The position numbers were made by a program, and so were the translations under genes. A stretch of 64,000 nt of DNA from Arthrobacter woluwensis. Lineage in GTDB: Bacteria; Actinomycetota; Actinomycetes; Actinomycetales; Micrococcaceae. Position 1 is the stretch's first letter. Each line of letters opens with the position of its first letter. This document shows, piece after piece, positions 8,897 through 18,024 of the stretch. The stretch lies in NCBI RefSeq assembly GCF_900105345.1, contig NZ_FNSN01000003.1, positions 1,178,001-1,242,000 of the forward strand, written 5' to 3'. A model generated the notes under the pieces. That model saw only the letters and a program-made list of their open reading frames with translations, made no database searches and was not told the DNA's origin.

Positions 8897-9010
8897 ATGA
8901 AGGTCAAGCCGAGCGTCAAGCAGATCTGCGACAAGTGCAAAGTGATCCGCCGTAACGGCCGGGTCATGGTGATCTGCGAGAACCCGCGCCACAAGCAGCG
9001 CCAGGGCTGA
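8897..9010 (+). CDS. rpmJ: Ribosomal protein L36, zinc-binding (C+) form
   Basis: This 37-codon gene starts at ATG 8897 after AAAGGAA. The protein has the zinc-ribbon ligands Cys11, Cys14, Cys27 and His32. It is the standard L36 of the 50S subunit in its usual place between infA and rpsM. A second, cysteine-free L36 gene lies at 38760-38882; the pair is the classic zinc-replete/zinc-starved set of paralogues. Confidence 0.97.
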   Translation: MKVKPSVKQICDKCKVIRRNGRVMVICENPRHKQRQG

Positions 9011-9188
9011 TTCCCCTTCGGGGACCACACTGGACTGCTTGCCCACGCAAGTAATAGATAAGGCAGCACAAGCTGCGCTGGGACGTAATGGGCCCGGACA
9101 GCTAACCCCCGGTCGGAGGCTGGGGCCGCAGTGAAACTGCGGGTGTACTGCCTACGACCTCCGGTTCAATCAAGGAGTACCGCCAAAC

Positions 9189-9566
9189 ATGGCTCGTCTC
9201 GCTGGCGTTGACATCCCCCGCGAAAAGCGGTTGGTGATCGCGCTTACTTACATCTACGGCGTGGGCAAGACCCGTGCACAGGAAACCCTGGCTGCCACTG
9301 GCATCAGCCCGGACGTCCGGGTCAAGGACCTCAGTGACGCTGAGCTGGTTCAGCTGCGTGACTACATCGAGGGCAACTACAAGGTTGAGGGTGACCTTCG
9401 CCGCGAAGTGGCTGCTGACATCCGCCGCAAGGTCGAGATCGGCAGCTACCAGGGTCTGCGTCACCGCAGGGGCCTGCCGGTCCACGGTCAGCGCACCAAG
9501 ACCAACGCTCGCACCCGTAAGGGTCCGAAGCGGACCGTCGCAGGCAAGAAGAAGGCCGGCCGCTAA
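9189..9566 (+). CDS. rpsM: Ribosomal protein S13
   Basis: 125 residues. It shows the S13 start [14 protein letters not shown], the helix-hairpin-helix [10 protein letters not shown] and a basic C-terminal tail ([13 protein letters not shown]) that contacts tRNA in the 30S head. AAGGAG lies 12 nt before the ATG. A 178-nt gap separates it from rpmJ. Confidence 0.98.
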   Translation: MARLAGVDIPREKRLVIALTYIYGVGKTRAQETLAATGISPDVRVKDLSDAELVQLRDYIEGNYKVEGDLRREVAADIRRKVEIGSYQGLRHRRGLPVHGQRTKTNARTRKGPKRTVAGKKKAGR

Positions 9567-9619
9567 ACCCCTCGGGTTTAGCTCCAGGTTTCCCAAGAAA
9601 CTTTCTGTAGGAGAAAAGC

Positions 9620-10021
9620 ATGCCCCCGAAGACTCGTGGCGCTGTCCGCAAGCCGCGTAAGAAGGACAAGAAGAATATCGCGCTTGGACAGGCGCACATC
9701 AAGAGCACTTTCAACAACACCATCGTGTCCATCACGGACCCGTCCGGTGCTGTGATCTCCTGGGCTTCCGCCGGTGAGGTCGGCTTCAAGGGCTCCCGTA
9801 AGTCCACCCCGTACGCCGCGCAGATGGCTGCTGAGACTGCCGCGAAGCGCGCGCAGGAGCACGGTCTCCGCAAGGTGGACGTGTTCGTGAAGGGCCCGGG
9901 CTCCGGCCGCGAGACGGCTATCCGCTCGCTGCAGGCCGCCGGCCTCGAGGTCGGTTCCATCCAGGACGTGACCCCGAGCGCTCACAACGGCTGCCGTCCG
10001 CCGAAGCGCCGCCGCGTCTAG
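9620..10021 (+). CDS. rpsK: Ribosomal protein S11
   Basis: 133 residues with a basic N-terminus ([18 protein letters not shown]) and the conserved C-terminus [18 protein letters not shown]. It is part of the 30S platform. GTAGGAG precedes the ATG. The next gene is rpoA; rpsD, which sits between rpsK and rpoA in E. coli, is absent here. Confidence 0.98.
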   Translation: MPPKTRGAVRKPRKKDKKNIALGQAHIKSTFNNTIVSITDPSGAVISWASAGEVGFKGSRKSTPYAAQMAAETAAKRAQEHGLRKVDVFVKGPGSGRETAIRSLQAAGLEVGSIQDVTPSAHNGCRPPKRRRV

Positions 10022-10033
10022 TAGCAGTGGCCT

Positions 10034-10078
10034 GGTCATGCCGTCATCACCGCCTCGGGCGGCGGTGACGGCATGACC
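10034..10078 (+). terminator. Long hairpin between rpsK and rpoA (attenuator or RNA processing site)
   Basis: Arms GGTCATGCCG and CGGCATGACC enclose an inner TCACCGCC/GGCGGTGA stem, with only a 3-nt bulge. No T run follows, so it may attenuate, protect or process the transcript rather than end it. It lies where rpsD would be in other operons. Confidence 0.45.
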
Positions 10079-10148
10079 GACGGAACGACGTCGATTTCCA
10101 CTACCTGTGTTGCGTCATATAGCGGATGCTCGCTGAAAGGAAACATAA

Positions 10149-11159
10149 GTGCTCATTGCACAGCGCCCCACCCTCACTGAAGAGGTCGTTTCCGAAAACC
10201 GCTCCCGGTTCGTCATCGAACCGCTGGAGCCGGGCTTCGGTTACACTCTCGGCAATTCCCTGCGTCGTACCCTGCTCTCCTCGATCCCCGGCGCTGCTGT
10301 CACCAGCATCCGGATCGACGGCGTGCTGCACGAGTTCACCACTGTTCCGGGTGTGAAGGAGGATGTCACTGAGATCATCCTGAACATCAAGAACCTCTCG
10401 GTGTCCTCCGAGCACGATGAGCCGGTCGTCGCATACCTGCGCAAGCAGGGCCCCGGTGTCGTCACCGCTGCGGACATCGCTCCGCCGGCCGGCGTGGAAT
10501 TCCACAACCCGGACCTGCACATCGCGACCCTGAACTCCAAGGGCAAGTTCGAGCTCGAACTGACCATCGAGCGTGGCCGTGGCTACGTCTCCGCTGCTCA
10601 GAACAAGGCTGGCGACTCCGAGATCGGCCGTATCCCGGTCGACTCGATCTACTCGCCCGTCATGAAGGTGACCTTCCGCGTGGAGGCCACCCGTGTCGAG
10701 CAGCGCACCGACTTCGACAAGCTCGTCGTCGATGTCGAGACCAAGCAGTCCATCGCCCCGCGCGATGCCGTCGCTTCCGCCGGCACCACGCTGGTCGAAC
10801 TCTTCGGTCTGGCCCGTGAGCTCAACGTTGCCGCTGAGGGCATTGAAATCGGCCCGTCGCCCACGGACGCTGCTCTGGCAGCCGACATGGCGCTGGCCAT
10901 CGAGGAACTGGACCTCACCGTCCGTTCCTACAACTGCCTCAAGCGCGAGGGCATCCACACCGTGGGCGAACTCGTGGCGCGTTCCGAGGCCGACCTGATG
11001 GACATCCGGAACTTCGGTGCCAAGTCCATCGACGAGGTCAAGGCCAAGCTTGTTGAACTGGGTCTCTCTCTGAAGGATTCGCCTCCCGGATTCGATCTCG
11101 CCGCCCGCGCGGCCGCGATCGATGAGGACGACGCGACCTTCAGCGACGAAGAAGCCTGA
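10149..11159 (+). CDS. rpoA: RNA polymerase alpha subunit
   Basis: 336 residues. The N-terminal assembly domain (about 1-230) includes the [22 protein letters not shown] dimer helix region. The C-terminal domain (about 250-315) has the [14 protein letters not shown] and [12 protein letters not shown] helix-hairpin-helix elements that bind UP elements and activators. An acidic tail ends the protein. GTG start with AAAGGA 7 nt upstream. Confidence 0.98.
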   Translation: MLIAQRPTLTEEVVSENRSRFVIEPLEPGFGYTLGNSLRRTLLSSIPGAAVTSIRIDGVLHEFTTVPGVKEDVTEIILNIKNLSVSSEHDEPVVAYLRKQGPGVVTAADIAPPAGVEFHNPDLHIATLNSKGKFELELTIERGRGYVSAAQNKAGDSEIGRIPVDSIYSPVMKVTFRVEATRVEQRTDFDKLVVDVETKQSIAPRDAVASAGTTLVELFGLARELNVAAEGIEIGPSPTDAALAADMALAIEELDLTVRSYNCLKREGIHTVGELVARSEADLMDIRNFGAKSIDEVKAKLVELGLSLKDSPPGFDLAARAAAIDEDDATFSDEEA

Positions 11160-11227
11160 TAAAGCAGATTTTGGTTCTCCCGGGCCGTTGATGGCCCGGT
11201 GAAACCACCCATCTAGGAGATAGAACT

Positions 11228-11767
11228 ATGCCTACCCCCTCCAAGGGTCCGCGCCTGGGCGGTGGCCCGGCTCACGAGCGCCTGATGCTCGCGAACCTGG
11301 CCGCTCAGCTCTTCGAGCACAAGCGCATCACCACCACGGTCACCAAGGCCAAGCGCCTGAAGCCGTACGCCGAGCGTCTGGTCACCTTCGCCAAGCGTGG
11401 CGACCTCGCTTCCCGCCGCCGCGTGCTCGGCCTGATCAGCGACAAGGGCATCGTCCACGAGCTGTTCACCGACATCGCCAAGCAGGTGGAGAACCGTCCC
11501 GGCGGCTACACCCGTATCACCAAGATCGGCAACCGCAAGGGCGACAACGCTCCCATGGCCGTGATCGAGCTCGTGCTCGAGCCGCTCTCCGCCAAGCAGG
11601 CCGTCGTGGCCGAGGCCACCCAGGCTGCTGAGAAGGCCGCTCCGGCCGAGGAAGCCGCTGTGGAGGCTCCGGCCGAGGAGACCACTGAGGTCGTCGAGGA
11701 GACCGTCGAGGCTCCCGCCGCCGAAGAGGCCACCGAGGAAGCAGCTGAGGAGAAGGACGCCAAGTAA
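11228..11767 (+). CDS. rplQ: Ribosomal protein L17 with long acidic C-terminal extension
   Basis: The first ~120 residues are canonical L17 ([20 protein letters not shown]...). The remaining ~60 residues are an Ala/Glu-rich low-complexity tail ending EEKDAK. The total of 179 compares with about 120-130 in E. coli. Such tails occur in actinobacterial L17 and are probably disordered and surface exposed. TAGGAG precedes the ATG. It is the last gene of the alpha operon; truA follows after 29 nt with its own promoter. Confidence 0.96.
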   Translation: MPTPSKGPRLGGGPAHERLMLANLAAQLFEHKRITTTVTKAKRLKPYAERLVTFAKRGDLASRRRVLGLISDKGIVHELFTDIAKQVENRPGGYTRITKIGNRKGDNAPMAVIELVLEPLSAKQAVVAEATQAAEKAAPAEEAAVEAPAEETTEVVEETVEAPAAEEATEEAAEEKDAK

Positions 11768-11783
11768 GGCTCCTTCCACCCAG

Positions 11784-11789
11784 TAGACT
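11784..11789 (+). promoter_or_regulatory. -10 element of leaderless truA
   Basis: TAGACT, then 7 nt, then the truA ATG. There is no Shine-Dalgarno sequence, so the transcript probably starts at the initiation codon. Confidence 0.6.
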
Positions 11790-11796
11790 TTGGTCT

Positions 11797-12687
11797 ATGC
11801 AGTTCGAAGAACCCGTCGTCACCCCTACCGGTGACGGCGGGTTTCTTCGTGTCCGGATGGGGCTGGCGTATGACGGCGCCCCGTTCCGTGGATGGGCCGT
11901 GCAGCCAGGGCTGCTCACGGTCCAGGGCGTGCTGGAGGAAGCCCTCGGAATGGTCCTCCGCCGCCCCGTGCGCCTCACGGTCGCCGGGCGCACCGACGCG
12001 GGCGTCCACTCCCGCGGCCAGGTGGTCCACTGGGACACCACCGAGCAGGAGTGGGAGCGCGTGGGCCGCGGGAACGTGGACGGCGCCGCCCAGACGCTGC
12101 AGCGCAGGCTTCGCGGCACCCTGGCCAAGGTCCTCGGGGACTTGAACGGCGCCGTCGTCGTGCACAGCGTGGAGCTCGCGGCGGAGGGCTTCGACGCCCG
12201 CTTCAGCGCCCTGTGGCGCCGCTACAGCTACCGGATCGCCGACGACGCGCGGACCTGGGACCCGCTCGGCCGCTCGCTCGTGCTGTGGCACAAGAAGCCC
12301 CTGGACACCGAGGCGATGAATCGCGGCGCAGCACAGCTCCTCGGGCTGAACGACTTCCGGTCCTACTGCAAGCCCCGCGAAGGGGCCACCACGGTTCGCG
12401 AGCTCCAGCGGTTCGACTTCGAGCGGGGTGCGGACGGGATCATCACGGCGCACATCCAGGCCGACGCGTTCTGCCACAACATGGTGCGGGCGCTGATCGG
12501 CGCCACGCTGACCGTGGGGGAGGGCGCCGAGCCCCCTCCGTGGCTCTGGGAGCGGCTGCTGGAGAAGAAGCGCGACTCTCGATCGGTCCTGGCGCCGGCG
12601 CACCCGCTGGTGCTGGAGTACGTCGCCTACCCCGAGGATGACCAGCTCAAGGCCCGCGCCGAGCAGACCCGGGCCGTCCGGGACTGA
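11797..12687 (+). CDS. truA: tRNA pseudouridine(38-40) synthase
   Basis: 296 residues. It converts U38-U40 of tRNA anticodon arms to pseudouridine. The catalytic Asp67 lies in AGRTDAGVHS, and WRRYSYRI and FCHNMVRALIG are TruA signatures. It is a usual neighbour of rplQ. Here it is followed not by rplM, as is common in related bacteria, but by a two-gene WXG100/lipoprotein block. Confidence 0.95.
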   Translation: MQFEEPVVTPTGDGGFLRVRMGLAYDGAPFRGWAVQPGLLTVQGVLEEALGMVLRRPVRLTVAGRTDAGVHSRGQVVHWDTTEQEWERVGRGNVDGAAQTLQRRLRGTLAKVLGDLNGAVVVHSVELAAEGFDARFSALWRRYSYRIADDARTWDPLGRSLVLWHKKPLDTEAMNRGAAQLLGLNDFRSYCKPREGATTVRELQRFDFERGADGIITAHIQADAFCHNMVRALIGATLTVGEGAEPPPWLWERLLEKKRDSRSVLAPAHPLVLEYVAYPEDDQLKARAEQTRAVRD

Positions 12688-12756
12688 GACGTCGTCCCCC
12701 TCCCAGGGGAGGGCTCCCCATTGACCTCGCCGTGCCGTGGCGGGAGGGTGATGACC

Positions 12757-13866
12757 ATGGGTGGATTTCTCGGAGCCGACGTTGAACAACTACGCGCCCT
12801 CGCGCGCACGCTGGAGCGTGGAGCCCAAGACCTCAGCTCACGCCTTCGTTCACTCGATGCCCTGGTGGCGGAGCCCGGACCTTGGCAGGGTCCCGATCTG
12901 CAGCGTTTCCAGGCCACCTGGCACAGTGAGACCACCCCGGAGGCCCGCCACTGCATCCAGTCTTTGCTGAGCGCGGCCCGCGCCTTGCAGCAGCAGGCGC
13001 AAGAGCAGGAGAAGGCCAGCGTGGCAGCTGGCGGAAGCGGGGCGACAGGCGCCGGAGGGGCGCCGCCGTCCGTCGACGGCAGTGACCGTCGATCTCAAGG
13101 CCGAGGCGCCGAAGGCGAGCGGGGCCGGGAGGGCGGAGGTCAAGGGGACCCCGGTGGTCACACCGATGGACCTCAGCCGTTGCCCAACGGCCTCGGCAAG
13201 CCTGTTCCGGGCACCAGCGTCCCCCGGCCTGAGGCGCCACCCTGGCGTTCGGACCCGGATTCGCAAGGCCACGGAACCTCGGACGCAGGTTGGGGAGACC
13301 ACGCGAAGAAGCTCGTGGTGGAAACTGCGGCGGAAGCAGGCGGAGCCGGCTGGCCGGACGCGTCGAGGAATCTGCTGCACTACCTCGGCAATTCCGGGGA
13401 GCCCTTGACTCAGAACGTGGACCAGATGCTCAAGGACGTTCCACAGCTCAGAGGACAGGCTGACGCGGACGTCACCAACCTGGCGCGCAGTGCGGTGGCC
13501 GATGCCAAGGGTTCCGGAGCCACCGGTCCAGTGACTTATCCCGTCAGCACGGACTGGAAGGGCTATTACATCACCAAGGACCAGAGTGCCAACTGGTTCT
13601 ATGCGACCGGCGGTATCCAGTACAGCACCCAGGGACAGGTGACGGTGTACCCTCCCGAGCAGCCCGGCGGCGAATGGCGCTACGTGACGGACACGGCCGT
13701 CAGCTACCGTGATCGGTACAACTGGGATGGGACCAAAGCCACGGACATCGGACCGTTTCACGTCACCGATGCGGAGATGGGGCATCTCAACGAGGTGGGG
13801 CTGGCGCAGAATTTCAACATGGTGGGGCGTTCCGGGAATCGCCACGGGGACGGAACGGTGTCATGA
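12757..13866 (+). CDS. WXG100-type putative secreted effector with uncharacterised C-terminal domain
   Basis: 369 residues in three parts. Residues 1-95 form a helical hairpin with GADVEQLRAL and W43-Q-G45, as in ESX/type VII substrates. Residues ~96-200 are a Gly/Ser/Pro-rich linker. Residues ~250-369 form a distinct domain with the segments YYITKDQSANWFYATGG, RYNWDGTKATDIG and HLNEVGLAQNFNMVGRSG. There is no signal peptide. The N-terminus nearly matches the protein at 55716-56666, which makes this a modular delivery-plus-payload design. The ATG at 12757 is preferred over 12751 and 12721 because GGAGGG ends 8 nt before it and the paralogue starts in the same place. It overlaps the next gene by ATGA. 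That the C-terminal domain is a toxin is inference from this architecture. Confidence 0.7.
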   Translation: MGGFLGADVEQLRALARTLERGAQDLSSRLRSLDALVAEPGPWQGPDLQRFQATWHSETTPEARHCIQSLLSAARALQQQAQEQEKASVAAGGSGATGAGGAPPSVDGSDRRSQGRGAEGERGREGGGQGDPGGHTDGPQPLPNGLGKPVPGTSVPRPEAPPWRSDPDSQGHGTSDAGWGDHAKKLVVETAAEAGGAGWPDASRNLLHYLGNSGEPLTQNVDQMLKDVPQLRGQADADVTNLARSAVADAKGSGATGPVTYPVSTDWKGYYITKDQSANWFYATGGIQYSTQGQVTVYPPEQPGGEWRYVTDTAVSYRDRYNWDGTKATDIGPFHVTDAEMGHLNEVGLAQNFNMVGRSGNRHGDGTVS

Positions 13867-14372
13867 GAATATCCAGGGCCGCCCTGTGCGGCGCGATGCT
13901 CTTGATGATGGTCTCCTGCGCCGTGGGTCCAGTCCCGGAGCGCGGAGGACCGTCATCGCCTCCTTCCCCCCAGCACATCACGACCTCGTCGAAGGGCACT
14001 GCCATGACCACCACGGATCCACAGTCCGCTCAGAACATCCTCGGACGCGCAGGACTCTCAGACCCCCCTCATCACGGAGACCTCACCAGTTCCACTGAAG
14101 GTCTTCAGAACTTCCCGGACGCCGCACTGGTCACCTTCACGGGGGAACGCAAGGCTGTCCTGGACTGGTGCCGGGTCGCAGGGCTGGACGTGTTCCCGGA
14201 TGCCGTGGTGGGGCCGCAGGACCGGGTCGTCCTCCGGGGTCACGGCGACGGCGAGGGGCTGGCGCTCTGCAGCAAGGACCGGGATTATGGGCGAGGGCCG
14301 AACGTCCGGGTGACCGTGGACGGCGCCGGCGCGACCGCCGTCGCGGTCTATTCACTTCCTGCGGGTCGTTGA
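13863..14372 (+). CDS. Putative lipoprotein coupled to the WXG100 protein (immunity candidate)
   Basis: 169 residues. A short signal peptide ends in a lipobox-like MVSC with Cys19, so the protein is probably anchored on the outer face of the membrane. The mature part has no domain I recognise. It contains two further cysteines (in DWCRVAG and ALCSKD). Its start overlaps the WXG100 gene in an ATGA, so the two are co-translated. A surface lipoprotein encoded next to a putative T7SS effector would fit an immunity or partner role (inference). It shows no close resemblance to rplM-region genes and seems to belong to the inserted block. Confidence 0.6.
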   Translation: MRISRAALCGAMLLMMVSCAVGPVPERGGPSSPPSPQHITTSSKGTAMTTTDPQSAQNILGRAGLSDPPHHGDLTSSTEGLQNFPDAALVTFTGERKAVLDWCRVAGLDVFPDAVVGPQDRVVLRGHGDGEGLALCSKDRDYGRGPNVRVTVDGAGATAVAVYSLPAGR

Positions 14373-14386
14373 TCCTCCCGGCGCTT

Positions 14387-14415
14387 TTGCCTGAACGGGT
14401 CATTAACGATAAAGT
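14387..14415 (+). promoter_or_regulatory. Candidate rplM-rpsI promoter with a long leader
   Basis: TTGCCT (14387-14392), exactly 17 bp, then TAAAGT (14410-14415). Transcription would start near 14422 and give a leader of about 205 nt before rplM. The leader contains a CAGCAGG/CCTGCTG hairpin at 14566-14587, a possible site for L13 feedback (inference). Confidence 0.45.
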
Positions 14416-14626
14416 TTTAAGTCGTTGTGCGTGTGCCCTCTCGATGTTGGGTGCCGGCCGGATGATTCTGTTGCATGGATCGTGTATCCGGTCGCGCTAT
14501 CGAGCTTCGGGTCTCACTGGTTCCCTAGAGCCCTCACCTCTGATCCGGTCGCACAGGAACCCTTCAGCAGGAACTCACGCCTGCTGAAACTACTTTGAAC
14601 GCCAGAACAAGAACGAGGCATACACC

Positions 14627-15070
14627 GTGCGTACGTACACCCCGAAGCCCGGCGATGTTGATCGCCAGTGGCACGTCATTGACGCAACCGACGTCGTCCT
14701 GGGCCGTCTTGCCAGCCACACCGCCAATCTCCTGCGCGGCAAGCACAAGCCGACCTTCGCCGCTCACATGGACATGGGCGACTTCGTCATCATCATCAAC
14801 GCCGAGAAGGTGGCCCTGACCGGCGCCAAGCTCGAGCAGAAGCGCGCTTACCGCCACTCCGGTTACCCGGGCGGCCTCAAGAGCGTCAACTACGCCGAAC
14901 TGCTGGAGAAGAACCCGGTTCTGGCCGTGCAGAAGGCCGTCAAGGGCATGCTGCCGAAGAACTCCCTGGCTGCCGCTCAGCTGACCAAGCTGAAGGTGTA
15001 CCGCGGTGCTGAGCACCCGCACGCCGCTCAGCAGCCCCAGACTTTCGAAATCACCCAGGTCGCCCAGTAG
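14627..15070 (+). CDS. rplM: Ribosomal protein L13
   Basis: 147 residues with [25 protein letters not shown] and GMLPKNSLA, which are L13 hallmarks. It is an early-assembly protein of the 50S subunit. GTG start, with a modest ACGAGG about 9 nt upstream. It forms a two-gene operon with rpsI. Confidence 0.98.
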   Translation: MRTYTPKPGDVDRQWHVIDATDVVLGRLASHTANLLRGKHKPTFAAHMDMGDFVIIINAEKVALTGAKLEQKRAYRHSGYPGGLKSVNYAELLEKNPVLAVQKAVKGMLPKNSLAAAQLTKLKVYRGAEHPHAAQQPQTFEITQVAQ

Positions 15071-15107
15071 TCCTGGCCACCACCCAACTTAGTTTTCAAG
15101 GAGAATC

Positions 15108-15614
15108 GTGGCTCAGAACGAAGAACTGACCACCGAGGCCGTCGAGGCCGAGGAAATCCCCACCAGCTACACCTCGGAGAGCGCCCCGGCGCAGGCTTCC
15201 GAGCAGAAGGAGCGCCCGGCCCTGACGGTGCCCGGCTCCGGTGTCGGCCGCCGTAAGGAAGCCATCGCCCGCGTGCGCGTCGTTCCGGGTTCCGGCAAGT
15301 GGACCATCAACGGCCGCGAGCTGGAGAACTACTTCCCGAACAAGCTGCACCAGCAGGAAGTCAACGAGCCGTTCCGCATCCTCGAGCTCGAGGGCGCTTA
15401 CGACGTCATCGCCCGCATCCACGGTGGTGGCCCCTCCGGCCAGGCCGGTGCGCTGCGCCTCGGCATCGCTCGTTCCCTGAACGAGATCGACGTCGAGAAC
15501 AACCGCCCGACCCTCAAGAAGGCCGGCTTCCTGACTCGTGACGCCCGCGTCATCGAGCGTAAGAAGGCCGGTCTCAAGAAGGCCCGTAAGGCACAGCAGT
15601 ACTCCAAGCGCTGA
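15108..15614 (+). CDS. rpsI: Ribosomal protein S9 with acidic N-terminal extension
   Basis: 168 residues. The C-terminal ~128 residues are canonical S9 ([19 protein letters not shown], then a basic end [11 protein letters not shown] whose last residues reach the P site). The first ~40 residues are an acidic extension common in actinobacterial S9. GTG start after AAGGAG. The last codons and stop take part in a 16-nt inverted repeat with downstream DNA (15604-15619 with 15675-15690). Confidence 0.97.
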   Translation: MAQNEELTTEAVEAEEIPTSYTSESAPAQASEQKERPALTVPGSGVGRRKEAIARVRVVPGSGKWTINGRELENYFPNKLHQQEVNEPFRILELEGAYDVIARIHGGGPSGQAGALRLGIARSLNEIDVENNRPTLKKAGFLTRDARVIERKKAGLKKARKAQQYSKR

Positions 15615-15626
15615 TTTCTCAGCCTT

Positions 15627-15843
15627 CCTGAAAGGGCCGGTCGCAGAGCGACCGGCCCTTTCAGGTCCCTCGGCAGAAATCAGCGCTTGGCTCCACAAGC
15701 GCAGAGGGCGTCGTCTTCCCCCAAGGGCCGGTCGCAGAGCGACCGGCCCTTTCGGGTCCCTCGGCAGAAATCAGCGCTTGGCTCCACAAGCGCTGGTTTC
15801 TCGGCCTGCCAAGAAAGCGGCGCGCAGCGCAAGCCGCTTTTTT
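15627..15843 (+). terminator. Triple terminator array after rpsI
   Basis: Three hairpins in series: an 18-bp stem at 15627-15665 with an AGA loop, a 13-bp stem at 15723-15751 with the same arms and loop, and an 8-bp stem at 15814-15840 followed by a T run to 15843. The last is the best intrinsic terminator. The first two belong to a direct repeat (15632-15702 and 15723-15793). Confidence 0.7.
15632..15793 (+). repeat. Tandem 71-bp repeat containing a hairpin
   Basis: 15632-15702 and 15723-15793 match at all but one base (A15663/G15754), spaced 91 bp apart. Each copy ends with AGAAATCAGCGCTTGG, the reverse complement of the rpsI 3' end. The remaining stretch to the glmM promoter (about 15850-16060) has no gene that I can support. 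Confidence 0.85.
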
Positions 15844-16065
15844 GGTGCCTCGGCTCCTCAGGGCTCGGTGGCTTCTCCGCCTCCGGGCCTTTGGTGTCGC
15901 CCGGGGCTGTGGTCTTTCCCTGCGCCACAGTGGCGGGGGAAAGTACGGATGACCGGGGGAAACGACGACGGCGGGGCACGAGACGGCCTGGCGGTGGCCA
16001 GCTGGCCGGGCGCGAGGGGAACCGGCCCCGGAACGACGGTCTGCGCCGCCGGGGGTGCCGTCGGC

Positions 16066-16071
16066 TAGAAT
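16066..16071 (+). promoter_or_regulatory. -10 element of leaderless glmM
   Basis: TAGAAT, 7 nt, then the glmM ATG at 16079, with no ribosome-binding site. Confidence 0.6.
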
Positions 16072-16078
16072 CGATCCG

Positions 16079-17437
16079 ATGTCTAGATTATTTGGAACCG
16101 ACGGCGTCCGAGGCCTTGCGAACGGACTGCTGACCGCTGAACTGTCCATGCAGCTGGCCCAGGCCGCGGCCGTGGTGCTGGGTCATAACCACAGCAACGG
16201 CAGCCGGCCACGAGCCGTCGTCGCGCGTGATCCGAGGGCCAGCGGCGAGTTCATCTCCGCCGCCGTCGAAGCAGGCCTCGCCAGCTCCGGTGTGGACGTC
16301 TACGACGCCGGTGTGCTGCCCACCCCGGCCGCAGCCTTCCTGGTGGCGGATCTGGAAGCCGACTTCGGCGTCATGATCTCCGCCTCTCACAACCCGGCGC
16401 CGGACAATGGCATCAAGTTCTTCGCCCGCGGCGGCCACAAGCTCCCGGATGAGATCGAAGACGCGATCGAGACCCAGATGGAGCTCGGCTTCGAACGTCC
16501 CCAGGCGGCCGGTGTGGGACGAATCCGGCGCTTCTCCGACGCCGAGGACCGCTACATCCTCCACCTGCTGCGGTCCATCGCCCCGCAGCGCCTGGAAGGC
16601 CTCAAGATCGTGCTCGACTGCGCGAACGGGGCCGCCAGCGGTTGTTCCCCCGAACTCTTCAAGGATGCCGGCGCGGACATCGTGGTCATCGGTGCCGACC
16701 CGGACGGCCTGAACATCAACGACGGCGTGGGCTCCACCCACCTCGGTCCGCTCAAGGCCGCCGTGCTGGAACACGGCGCCGACCTGGGCATCGCTCACGA
16801 CGGCGACGCGGACCGCTGCCTCGCGGTCGACCATGAGGGCCAGGAAGTGGACGGTGACCAGATCATGGCGATCCTGGCGCTCTCCCTCAAGGAAGCCGGT
16901 CAGCTCAGCCAGGACACTCTGGTGGCCACCGTGATGAGCAACCTCGGGCTCAAGATCGCCTTGCGCGACGCCGGGATCACCATCAAGGAGACGGCGGTGG
17001 GCGACCGCTACGTCCTGGAAGGCATGCGCGAGGGCGGCTTCAACCTCGGCGGCGAGCAGTCCGGTCACGTGATCTTCGCGGACTACGCCACCACCGGTGA
17101 CGGCCTTCTGACAGGTCTTCAGCTGGCCGCTCAGGTGGCCCGCACGGGTCGCAGTCTCAAGGACCTCGCCGGCGCCATGAACAAGCTCCCGCAGCTCATG
17201 ATCAACGTCAAGGGCGTCGACAAGGCCCGCGCCACTCAGGATCCGCATGTGGCCGCCGCCGTGGCGCGCGCGGAACAGGAACTCGGGGAGACCGGTCGCG
17301 TCCTCCTCCGCCCTTCCGGCACCGAACCCGTGGTCCGGGTCATGGTGGAGGCTGCGGACATGGAGACCGCCACTCGCGTGTGCGAGGACCTCGCGGCGAT
17401 CGTCAAGGAGCACCTGGCGCTCGAGCCGACCTCCTGA
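16079..17437 (+). CDS. glmM: Phosphoglucosamine mutase
   Basis: 452 residues. It converts glucosamine-6-phosphate to glucosamine-1-phosphate for peptidoglycan and UDP-GlcNAc. The phosphoserine Ser103 lies in [12 protein letters not shown]. The Mg-binding DGDADRC and C-terminal phosphate-binding [11 protein letters not shown] motifs are present. The start [12 protein letters not shown] matches the family; eight upstream codons of open frame are ignored because TAGAAT precedes the ATG at leaderless spacing. It works directly downstream of GlmS, encoded 2.4 kb further on. Confidence 0.97.
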   Translation: MSRLFGTDGVRGLANGLLTAELSMQLAQAAAVVLGHNHSNGSRPRAVVARDPRASGEFISAAVEAGLASSGVDVYDAGVLPTPAAAFLVADLEADFGVMISASHNPAPDNGIKFFARGGHKLPDEIEDAIETQMELGFERPQAAGVGRIRRFSDAEDRYILHLLRSIAPQRLEGLKIVLDCANGAASGCSPELFKDAGADIVVIGADPDGLNINDGVGSTHLGPLKAAVLEHGADLGIAHDGDADRCLAVDHEGQEVDGDQIMAILALSLKEAGQLSQDTLVATVMSNLGLKIALRDAGITIKETAVGDRYVLEGMREGGFNLGGEQSGHVIFADYATTGDGLLTGLQLAAQVARTGRSLKDLAGAMNKLPQLMINVKGVDKARATQDPHVAAAVARAEQELGETGRVLLRPSGTEPVVRVMVEAADMETATRVCEDLAAIVKEHLALEPTS

Positions 17438-17454
17438 GGCCCCGCTGCAGACGA

Positions 17455-17488
17455 CGAAGGCCGCCACCCGTTCGGGTGGCGGCCTTCG
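17455..17488. terminator. Bidirectional terminator between glmM and mscL
   Basis: Perfect 15-bp stem (17455-17469 with 17474-17488) with a GTTC loop, between two convergent genes. Confidence 0.75.
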
Positions 17489-17515
17489 GTCGTTCCGGGG
17501 AGAAGGGTCTGTGGG

Positions 17516-17890
17516 TCAGCGGTTCTTGAGGGAGTCGCGGATCTCGGTGAGGAGGGCGATCTGCGGATCGACCGCCTCTTCCTCCTCCTTGATGCCGAGC
17601 TTGGCATTGCGACGGGCGATCATGTGGTTCATCGGCATGACGACGACGAAGTAGATGGCGGCGGCGATCAGGACGAAGTTGATGATGGCGGCGATGACGC
17701 TGCCGTAGGCGAAGCCCTCCCAGGTCATGCCCGCGAGGTCCTTGGCATTGAACAGACGGGCGATCAGCGGCGTGAGCAGCCCCTTGACGATGGAGTCGAC
17801 GACCGCACCGAAGGCGGCGCCCATAACGACGGCAACGGCCAGATCGACGACGTTGCCCTTCATGATGAATTCTTTGAAACCCTTGAGCAT
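17516..17890 (-). CDS. mscL: Large-conductance mechanosensitive channel
   Basis: 124 residues with two membrane segments (VVDLAVAVVMGAAFGAVV and the one around FVLIAAAIYFVVV) and the amphipathic MLKGFKEFIMKGN start. It releases solutes on hypo-osmotic shock. The ATG at 17890 is preferred over TTG at 17899, because TAGTTT (17903-17898) lies 7 nt upstream, a leaderless arrangement. The C-terminal bundle helix ends TEIRDSLKNR. Confidence 0.95.
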   Translation of the reverse strand: MLKGFKEFIMKGNVVDLAVAVVMGAAFGAVVDSIVKGLLTPLIARLFNAKDLAGMTWEGFAYGSVIAAIINFVLIAAAIYFVVVMPMNHMIARRNAKLGIKEEEEAVDPQIALLTEIRDSLKNR

Positions 17891-17897
17891 AAGCCCC

Positions 17898-17903
17898 AAA
17901 CTA
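17898..17903 (-). promoter_or_regulatory. -10 element of leaderless mscL
   Basis: TAGTTT on the minus strand, 7 nt before the ATG at 17890. Confidence 0.5.
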
Positions 17904-18024
17904 GCGCATCTTCGCTGCGTTTGGGTGGATTAAAGCTTACTTGTCTTCGAACGTCCCGTTCCCGAATGACAAGAATTCACAGCAGGACCGGAGAGTTTCC
18001 GGCCGGTTGACAGCTTTTAGCAGG

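Noticed and set aside
8620-9110. Riboswitch or small RNA in the infA-rpsM gaps
   Set aside because: The gaps hold only short GC-rich stems near rpsM with no structure I can name.
15850-16060. Possible small ORF between rpsI and glmM
   Set aside because: Repeat-derived, Arg/Pro/Gly-rich frames without start signals.
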